Under the pieces are notes generated by a model that was given only the letters and a program-made list of their open reading frames with translations, made no database searches and was not told where the DNA came from. This document shows positions 54,501 through 64,000 of a stretch of 64,000 nucleotides of DNA, in pieces. The position numbers and the translations under genes were made by a program. The stretch's first letter is position 1, and every line of letters begins with the position of its first letter. The stretch comes from Stercorarius parasiticus (taxonomy: Eukaryota > Chordata > Aves > Charadriiformes > Stercorariidae), in the NCBI GenBank assembly GCA_013396915.1, contig VWZL01001371.1, forward strand, positions 237,582-301,581, in the 5' to 3' direction.

Positions 54501-57500
54501 AGCTTGCCCACTGGTTTGATCTGCTGTTGGTGAGGGCACCTGGCTCTCTATGAATTAAGTTTGATGTCTCTCTCATGATTTCGATGAAAATGGATGCTCT
54601 CTGCTCATCTCCGCTACATGCCTGGGCTTCCAGGCGCTGCCCCTGTCGGAGCTGCGGCACAGCCTTCCTGGGGGCATTGGAGATGCCAGGAGAGAGGAAT
54701 TGGTTTTGAGGTATTGCTAATTGGACCAGAAATGGAAATACCGGGGGAAAAAAACTTGGAATAAAGCTAATGATTTTTAGATTTCTGGTTGAATTTTGCA
54801 GAACCAAGAGACTCGTAAGGCTTTGGGGAAGCATAGAAACGAGCGGGGGCTTGTCGGGATTGCTCATCTTTACCTCGGTCATTATGGGACTTTGTTTTGT
54901 TTGTTTTTACTAATACATCTGTGATAACTACTTGTCTTACCGTTATTTATTCTTCGTGTGTCTAAAGTGCTTATATGTTCCAGTCAAATGTAGCTTAACT
55001 TAGGGTGCCGATAGCCACAAGCTCAGTCTCTGGGGGGCAATGTCAGCGCAGTCGGGCACGGGCAGGGGGCCCTGGGCTCCAGCACACGGTTACAGCCTCC
55101 GACTGCTTTGCTCTTCCTACCTGCAACATCTGTCTACTTAAAGAACTTCAAAAGGATTGCTAATATAAAAAGCACGTTATCTCATATAAATGTGTTACCT
55201 CTCTGGGGTAGCTACGGGATGCCAACTGAGAGATCTTCACGTGGCTGACTCCAGAGTTTTAAGTACAACTTCATAGTGGTTTGAAGCCCGTGGTCAAGCA
55301 GCCGAGTTTGATAATTGAGGTGATTTACTCGGGTGCACAGCTCTTCAGTTCGCTCTTTGATATAAACACGGTAATAAATTGAGTGCATGGGGACGTGTCT
55401 ATTAAAAGCCAAAGTAAGAATGAGTGAAACCCCAGATGCATTGTCAAGATTAATATGTTTGCTGGGTAAAACTGGCCTGGTGCCAGCTGACACGATGACT
55501 GAGTGATGAAACAAGATAATATGGTTTGGCTGTAAACAACAGAAAAACAAATAGAAAGCGATGCGCAAAAGGGAAAAGTACAAAATGTACTAATAAGTTG
55601 AATAACCAGATATCACACAGATGTAATTTTTTAGCGATAAAGCGTATCTACTTAGCGTTTGACTCCGTCCCTTTTCAACATGAGAGTATTTTTGATTTTA
55701 ACCTCTGAAGTATCTGGATTGATGGTGCACCCTGGGCATGACAGTACCGCATCCCCTATTGTTATCAATTTTGTTCAACAGATGTCGGTAACAGACAAGG
55801 AAGAAAAATGAGACAGAATATTGAATGAGAAAAGCTACTTAATATGAATTCTTTTGCTAGCAAAAAGCTTATTGTGGAAATATTAGTTAGAAGAATTAGA
55901 GAACCAGCTCAGGACGCTTCTGCCAGTGCCGCAGCAGAAGCAGCTCTCGCTGGGGCGGGGGCGGCAGAGGAGAGGCAGGCCCTGTTGAGTAGGTGGGGGA
56001 TGAAGAACGTGTCACTGTGTGAGAGGGTTAGTGCTGGGACCAGGGCGGCCACTGGGGCAGATCTCCCTGCCCTGGGGACGGACGGGGTCTGGGAAGGGCC
56101 TGGAAAACCCTTGGAATCCTCCAGTTGTGTCGTCTGGTCTCACCATCTCCTGCGTCCACCGTTCCTTGTGCAAACAGTGGGCAGTGGTGGGGAGAGGCAC
56201 CAGGTCTGCATGAAAATGCCAGTAGCAACAGCCAGCATCACTTATTTAGAAACACACGTATATAACGTTGCGCGCTCCCAAACCCACTGAAAAGGCACCT
56301 TCCCTTAAGCCATAATTACCACCATCATAATGTAAGAGCTCACGTGAAAAAATAACAACTAAAACGTGGTATAAGCCAGCACAAAGAATAAGGAGTGCAC
56401 CAAGAAATTAAGGAGCGTTTACCAGCCTTTGCCCACTTCAAAACGAGTGGAAAAGGATGGTTTTTCCAGTATGAGCAGAATGTAAGGTTTGGGCTCATTA
56501 GTGCAAGGAGTTTTTGTTGAGTGTTTGAGTTTAGAAAAACACTCTAAGTTTTTTATATCCTGATGTTTAGCTCGAGGACCAGTCCTTTAGGGTAAGCAAG
56601 AGGAAGGCGTTTCCCGGTGAGGTGACCTTTTCCTGGATCCATGGATCCAGCCTTTCCCAGGTTACACCTGCGCGTGACCCAGAGGGTCTGAAGCTCAGAA
56701 ACGGGCCAGAAGAGACCGGTGGCCTGAATCGTATTAAAACATTTGGCAAACCTGGCCCCTGTCTGTGCGCCGCGTCCCTCATGTGCCGCCTCTGGGAGCG
56801 CCGTCTGCCAGTCGGTACCTGGGCAGGAGCCATCCATGGGCAGAGGGGTCTCCCTTGGCTCCGGGTGGAGACACTTCTAAAAAACCTCCTGTTACCTGGT
56901 TTCTTTCAGGCTAGGTAAGTTAGCCAGAGACAGGTGGAACCGACTCTGATAGCAGGTATTGTTTGTGCTCCAAAAATCCTTGGTTTGCCCTGTGAGCTCT
57001 CTGTAACACAGCAGTGTGCTTCTGAGTACAAACCTCTTGGATAGAGTTAACTTTTCTGAGCTGGTTTCTGATGTAGAGGCGTTCAACAGTCCCCCCAGTT
57101 CTGCCAGGGACGCGAATGCGGGGAAGGTCCCCAAGCAGGCGGGAGCATCCCCGGAGCCGTGCGGGGGGAGCCGGGGGGGTGGCACGTTCCCTTTCGAGCT
57201 GTGCGAGTTCATAGTCTGGCTCACAGCGATCTCCAGGTGAATTTTTAGGCATAAGTAGAAACAAAATAGTGGTGTGAACCAATTGAGAGCTTTTTCCTAT
57301 TTGTAGCTGGTGATTAATGACGGCTATCAGACATCCCGCTTTAAAATCCTTTCCATCAGATAAAGCCCCTTCTGTCACCTCATTCCTTATTTTATTTGAA
57401 TCCTTTTTAGCTCATCTCCCTTTTAACGCGAGCTGTCAAAAGCAGTCTTTGCTTTTTTGTATCTGTGTGTCACGTTTGCTGACAGCCCCAAAGAGAAGGT

Positions 57501-60500
57501 TCTCGGACTGAAACCTCGGGCGATGTCGGCGGGGGGTGTCCGAGCCCCCTCCTGGGTGACAGTGGGGATGGTGCTGCCATGGGCTCGGGTGGGGGGCCAG
57601 CGCGGTGCTCTGCTGTCGGGACCTCGGCCGTCCCCTGCTCGCCCCAGCCCGCGCTCTGTGGGGTGGCTGGGTGCGGGGCGTTTGCGTATCCAGCACAGGA
57701 AGGGTCCCTGTTTAATAGCAAAGGTAGCAGCGCTCATCCCCTCCCTCCCACCGAGTAATTTCCTCGGTTAGCGTTACGAAAGCAGCAAGCTTGCTCCTTA
57801 GCAGTATTACACAGTATTATACAAAATAAAGATTATTTTCAATTATTCCAAAATAGGAATATTCTCCAAACCAGAAGGCAGTCAGACCAGCTCGGCCCAT
57901 TCCCCGGCTCTGCCCGTGCACCTCTTCTCGCCCGCCCGCATTTCTCTGTCCCCAGGCTCCTTTTCCTCCCGTCTCACATCTCAGAGACGGCAAATGGACT
58001 GCGTTTCCGTCCGGCTCGCTCTGCTTGGAGCTCTGACGTGTGGGCACTTTCATTGCATGGGAATAAATAAATGTATATGTATTTGAGCACGTGTGAGTGT
58101 GTTCATAAATGTGTGTGGGAGACTCATCCATTTTTGGTCTAAGTCAATAGTTGTAGAAGAAACCAAATACTGAAAAGACTGAGAAAACGCTTAAGGACTG
58201 ACTTGCACAAAAAACCCTGAACCTTGTAAAGCATTCAGCCTTCGTGAACTTTGTTTAAACCAGTGATCTTCTGGAAAATTATTAAAGGATGTAATCAAAT
58301 GAGATAAAGTGGCAAATATTGACAGTATGGCTTGTCTAAAGCTCCTGAAGAATTACCTTGTGGTTACAGTAGTTTATGGTTGACTTTTGCACAGAAACAG
58401 AAAGGTTTGATCCGTGTGGTGGGACCATTAGTGGTGGCTGGCGCCGGGCGAGGGCTGGCACCGTGGCTGCGGTGGCCGGTGCCACCCCCTGCTCCGAGTC
58501 ACGGCTGCGACAGTCCCTCTGGTCTCTTCTTGTGGCCGCAAATCCCTGAAGTTTTTGCGTGCTTCCAGGTTTCTGTCGGCAGGAATGAAGGCAGCCGCTA
58601 GTTCAGTAATTCTTCTCTGTCAGCAAATTCAGTAGCCGATAATTAATTACTAACAGCAAGGAAAGAAAGTTACCTGTGTTTTCTGGAGCTCCTGCGAGCG
58701 CACAGCTCCAGATGCAGGAGGTTCAGCTCATCCATTAGCTCGCACTTGGAGGGGCAGAAAGACTATTTCATGTCCTCGGTGCTTAAGTGCTCAAAGATGA
58801 GCAGACAGCAAACATGAAGGAGTAATAAGCATGATCTAATTGAAATTTCCTCTTGGATTTGAATGACTACTCAGAGACACTTCTCTCTAAGCCCTAATTG
58901 TCTACTTTTAACTATTCTTTGTTTTGTAGTTTGAAAGCTCTCTAGGTAGAGTAGGCAAATACCTGACCTTCCAAACAGCAGAGAATGGAAAAATTAAGCA
59001 GATTAATATGCCCGCCGTTTCAGCGTGTGTGGTGGGTGGTATTTTTGGCTGCCAAAGCCCTACTCCGTGAATACGAGACATCAAGGCCACGGGTATTTCA
59101 GCACACATTTTATCAGCAGTGCAAACAGACACTTAACACCAGGCGTTTTGCATACAGAACTTAATGTATTCACTTCGGCAGGTTATTTTTAGCTGCCGAG
59201 TGCAGTCATGTGGACGGCTGATCTGTTTGTGTTGCCCCTGTAGATCGCAGACATATGTTGGAGTAGATGTGGCAGGGAAAGCATGACTGAGATAGGCAAA
59301 AATCCTTTTAAGATCAATTATTGACGTGCTCCTTAGAAAACCACCGCGCTGAGTTCGCCGGGCCAGGGAGGGAAGGATAATGGTGGGGTTTGCTACGGCA
59401 ACACGAGCCTCCCACCAGGCACAGAGAGAGGGTTCTTTGGTTCCACGGGCGCTATGGGATGGGTTTAACGTTCATACATTTAATTACAGCAGGAATGCTG
59501 AAGAAAAGCAACAGAAAGAGAAAATCAACATAGTAAAGCCAAGGAGAGGAAGATGCCATTCCGTAGCATCTTTCAATGCCGTCACTCAGATCCCCAGGAA
59601 CAGACTCATTAAATGTGCTTGTACTGAGCATACACCAAGAAATGATCCAGAATAGACTGTTATTACAATGATCATAAAATGGGGCGAATAAGCTCAATTT
59701 TCATTTTAATGTAAATTGTTTTTAACTCTATAATAAATCTAATATCAAAACCCAGTCATAAATATATACACTTGAAACAGTATGTTTGGCAGTATAAAAC
59801 AAATAACTAATCTTTGTCTGTGTTTGAAAACCAAGCAGTTGGGAAAGAAAAGCCTTTGCACTGAAGGGAACATTTTGTTCCACCTGAAGTGTTTTTCCTA
59901 ACTCTTTGGCCATATAAAAAAATTACTTAAAAATGCCTTGCGTCAACTCAAGCCAATTAAAAAGTAGTTTGGAGCTGCAAGGAAGACAAAACCCCTTATA
60001 AATGGTTTGTCTCTAATGAGCAGTTCTGTTTCTTTATCCTTCTTGGAGAGAGGGAAGCTCCATGCAGGAGGGCTCCCGCTCGTCCTGCGGAAGGAGCGAG
60101 GGCAGGCGATTCACAGGGGCGGGTTCGGTAAGTTTCTGATCATCCGGTTTCTTCTTCGTGGTTTGATAAACTCTTTGATTAATGAAACTGTGAGCTGGAG
60201 CGGAGCTTCCCAGCAGCCCAGCCTGGTATGCGGCTCTTCAGAGAGGAGCTGGGGTCTGCCCAGCAGGTGAACAAGAGCATCCAAACAGGAGCGCTATCAA
60301 ACGCCGGGGTTGTTTTCCCTGGAGCAGAGCCGTTCCGCCGCAGGCTGCCTGGCCCGTGTTTGAATAAGCAGACATTGAAATGAAGAAGGCCAGCCTCGAG
60401 GGAACACAGGGAAAAGACAAGATGGTTTGATTCAAGGAAAAAGTTCAAATAGTAAAAAAGTTCATCTATATTTCTGTTATAAAGTAGAAAAAATATGGAT

Positions 60501-63500
60501 AGGCCTTTTGATTCCGTTCCTGTTTCATTTCTTAGGTTCTGGCTGTCTCAAAGGAGTTTCTGTGTGCACTGTACAAACATTGTGTAACTCTTCAGAGTCT
60601 CTTTTTTTCTTCCTTGAAAAAACAAACCCAAACAAACCAAACCCAATAACAGACCCCAGCCTGAGGCCTGAACGGCCAAGCAGAGGCGCGGTGAGCTGAG
60701 CATCACTATAGATTCCCGCATTCCTCGTTCACCAGGGGGAGTGCGACGCGGGCAGCGTTGTACTGCGTTGGTACGTACCGGTTACGTGGGGTTTGGAACT
60801 AAAATTCAGATGACCCGTCATTATTGCTGTTGCTGAGATAAGTACAAAGTATTTTGAAAAGGCTCCTAAGCATTGAATTGTCACTGCTAGCAATGGACCA
60901 GTTGGAGCTTTTGAGGTTCTTTGAGGAACCCAATGACACCAGTTGGAAGAAGCCGATGAGCAGCACTCAGCCTGCGGCTGCCCAGAAGGGTTAAACCCTT
61001 GAACAATACAAAGATAACCTAATCCACTAATGCAATAGTGGGGGAAAGGGCTGTACGCTGTTGCTAGCAAACCCTCCTGCGAGTGACCGCGGGGCAGGTT
61101 TTCCCAGCAAGTTTCAAAGGAAGCCAACCTTATCTCTTTTATCAACTGCTAAACTCAGGGTGGAGAGAGGAGGCACAGCAAAAAGCGTTTCCCCGCTTCC
61201 TCCCCCATGAGGAGGAATTAAAATTATACCCTGGTGGCACAGTTACCTCCCCACTCGCCCTGCGGTGCAGTAGCTGACGTGAAGCAGTACTGGCTTTTTC
61301 TACAGATCCAGAACTGAAGTCCATTGTCAATAAACATTGATGGTGAAAATCACTTTTTCTCCATCTAGTTTTTGGTTGTTGATTTAAATTAGCCCCGTGC
61401 CCTGCAGCTAGGCACAGTGCAAGGGTCCGGAATGTGATAAATGCCGTCATCATCTGCGGGGGCTAGCAGAAAACAACTAACCTCCAGGATGTTAGCCATG
61501 CTAATGCCCTCTCCGGTGGCATTAGGCCCTGCTGAAAACACTCTGCACTGCCTTGATAAATGGAGCTGCCTTCATGAATGGGTTATTCGATGATCTATTG
61601 TGATGTTTTAATTATTTCCACACGTGCCCTGGGTGCTGTTAGCAGCCATGGGAATAAGGAGCGTGTTGGGGTTGCCGGGTGGTGGCCGACGCTGCTGATG
61701 GGTTAGCAGATCCCCTGGGCAACGTGCCTTGTGCGATGGGCCACACGGTTCTCTCACCCGGACCCGCCACTGCAGGAACACGTTTTCCCTTGACACCCAT
61801 CCTCCATGGTCCCCTCTCCCCCTGCGCTTCCAGCCCTGCTCTTTGCCTCCCCCTCTCCTTGCTGGCCCGTTGGCGGTGCAGAGGTGGCACCTCCTCAGCA
61901 CCCGCCTGCGCCCGAGGCGTGCAGTGGGAATTCGGTTCCTGCTGGGGTAGACCATTCCCCAGTGCCTGCGCTCGAGGGCTGTGCTTGCAACGGTTCTTAG
62001 TGTGAGCCCTGATCACTCTTGAGGTCGCATCTTGTGGGCCAGTATGACTTTGTGAGCAAAAACGGGCTCCGAGTAGGACGCGGAGCCTTTGGGAGCTCAC
62101 CTGGCAATTTGCTTTGCACGTGCGTCCTGCCATGGTGTTCCGGGTCAGTGGCCAAGAGGGGGTAAGTGCAGATCGACGCGGGAAATGGGTTATTTTATTG
62201 CCCAAGCATCCACACTTGACAGTTTTAATACCCTACCCGCAGAGCAATCACTCAGGCACCCGAACTCCAAGCCTGCACGATTTTACTGCTGAGCAGGAGG
62301 AGTATGGATTTTTACTCCATGTTCTCTAGGAAAGAGTATTGATTCGGCACAAGAGACATCAATAGGTTCCAGTAACTGAATAAAGAGTCTGAAGCCAGTC
62401 TTAAAAAATAATAATAATAAAAAGTGCAGTTGATAAGCGGAATGAGCCATTTATTATTCTGCATGCCACGTTGGTCACACCATTTGAATTCTTTGCTGAT
62501 GGTGACCTCTCATCTTGCCTTCCATACCATTTTCCTTCCTTCTTTTGGAATAAAATTTACTGGGACAAGGGAAGGAAGAGCAAGGGCTATCAGATAGTGG
62601 GGCTCTCTATTATCTGCCTGTGTTTCTGGGGACTTTTCAGTGCTTTGCTTCTTATCTGTAGGTATTTAGGCTCACAAATACCAATGATACATTCCTGAAA
62701 ACACATTAATTTCTTTGAAGCGGAGGGAAAGGAAAGCTTCATACATTTTCATTTCTATTTTCCATCAAAAGTTTATTCTTTGAAACTTTCTGTTCATCTC
62801 CGCAGCTTGCAGGCAGCTCTGACGAGCCCTGCTCTCTCGCCTCCAGTTCTCAGCCGCTTTGATTGAAAAGGGAGGCTGGTGTGAAAACAAGCGTGTAAGG
62901 CCGGAGGTTCGGAAAACATTCCAAGTTTGCACTTTTGTATACCTTAACGTCTGTGAATGGCAACACACTAACAGTGTTTTGCGTTCCCTTAAACTTGCTT
63001 GTGCAGGCCAGATTAGCTCTGTGCCAATTCGTGCGGTTGGGCTGCAAAGCAGATGTGTGAAATCCAGCTCCAAAGAAATAAATCATTATTTAGTATAATC
63101 TGCTGTAATCTGTTAAATCTAGCGGGTTTTGGGCAATTCTCCACCGAAGTTATGGTCTAACGCGTCCTTATTCCTGCCCTGTGCTTTGGGCGTAGCATTC
63201 AGCCGATCGGACCATTAAACCCATTTCCCCTCGGATTTATGCCGCCACCTTTATTCAGCGCTTTCTGCGTTTCCGCCTCTACTTTAAGCTCTCTGATTTT
63301 CTCCGCTTTGTACAAAGTGGCTCCACAGAAAGAGGCAGAATAAAATGTGAATTGTCTTTGGTAAAATAAACTGAAGGCAGTCAGATAATGCCGTTCCATT
63401 TGTCCCTTCAGAGCACGGTGGCGTGCCATCAGCCCCGTATGCCATCAGCAGAGGCGTCTATTGCCAGGCAAAAGCAAATACTAATGGGGCTTAGATTTGC

Positions 63501-64000
63501 TGGACAATTGTTTGTCAAATGGCAGTGTTCGTTTTGCTCCCTTTCTCCTCGTTTCACACCAGCAGCCGCGGCCGTTGCGGGGTGCAGCCGCAGGCTGGGA
63601 GCGAGTGGACACCAAGGTGAGACGCGGCTCCTCCGCGCTGCCACCCCGTCCCCCGAGGGACGGCCGTACCGTCCCCGGCATCCCCTGAAAGGTCCCAACG
63701 CTCTGCTGTGGGCTCCAGGGCGCTTGAGCCTCCCCGTTCCAGGCAGATGTTAACGCACTGAACGAGATGGACCATTAGCGCTAACTTTATTTTTCTCTGG
63801 AGGTGGGGGATGCTGATGGACATGCTGGCGGTCAGCCCGGGTGCTCCCTGGAGTTCCCGTGCCGGTGTGATCCCCCCCGTTTTGCGGCAGGGATTGTTCA
63901 TGCTGTTCTTGCTTTGGGAAACTCCTATCGGTGTTACGGCCCCGTCCGCGTTCCCTGCGTGGAGAAAGGCTCAGCCCCAGCCCAGCTGCTAACCCAGGAG
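51546..64000. other. Intergenic DNA to the right edge, no gene recognised
   Basis: GC-rich patches lie at about 53560-53720, 55920-56110, 57100-57200, 57520-57680, 58430-58520, 61790-61930 and 63550-63730. AT-rich blocks lie at 53160-53270, 55350-55720, 56280-56420, 59660-59960 and 62390-62760. Two G runs of 6 and 7 bases lie at 57163-57179, and an ATA trinucleotide repeat is at 62406-62420. Frames up to 236 residues (for example the minus strand at 54172-54882) have no familiar domain and are taken as chance. Confidence 0.6.

Noticed and set aside
54172..54882. 236-residue minus-strand frame
   Set aside because: No recognisable domain or splice support, and composition follows local GC; similar frames occur in many GC-rich patches of the window.

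Overview
This is vertebrate nuclear DNA, most likely from a bird. Two things show it. A split, intron-bearing potassium-channel gene is present, and next to it lie two head-to-tail 3' ends of CR1 retrotransposons, the dominant interspersed repeat of birds and other sauropsids. There are no operons, phage or other prokaryotic systems. Except for one coding exon, the open reading frames in the window look like chance frames.

The one recognisable protein gene is KCND3 (Kv4.3, the A-type voltage-gated K+ channel), on the minus strand at the left end. Positions 1-4182 are the start of its second intron, which continues past the left edge. Positions 4183-5367 are the first coding exon: 369 complete codons plus two bases, ending inside the selectivity filter. 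Upstream on the minus strand is a 5' UTR intron of about 4-5 kb. Well-formed splice signals at about 9.2 kb and 10.0 kb suggest one or two noncoding leader exons next to a GC-rich promoter zone. That zone is cut by a 619-base assembly gap (10353-10971).

From about 11 to 64 kb the window looks like the upstream gene desert of KCND3. GC-rich, repeat-prone stretches alternate with AT-rich blocks dense in homeodomain, POU, SOX, TCF/LEF and MEIS-type motifs, as expected of distal enhancers of a neural and cardiac gene. Landmarks are the CR1 pair (10972-11487), a 140-base polypyrimidine tract (12256-12395), a 15-copy 20-bp minisatellite (13955-14254), a 9-bp tandem repeat (34628-34663) and a strong G-quadruplex motif (36598-36632). 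Two exon-like segments on the plus strand (25520-25795 and 27914-28084) are weak candidates for a noncoding RNA.

I found no new gene system. The most useful observations concern the KCND3 leader-exon structure and the candidate regulatory blocks. All of these were read by eye, without alignment.
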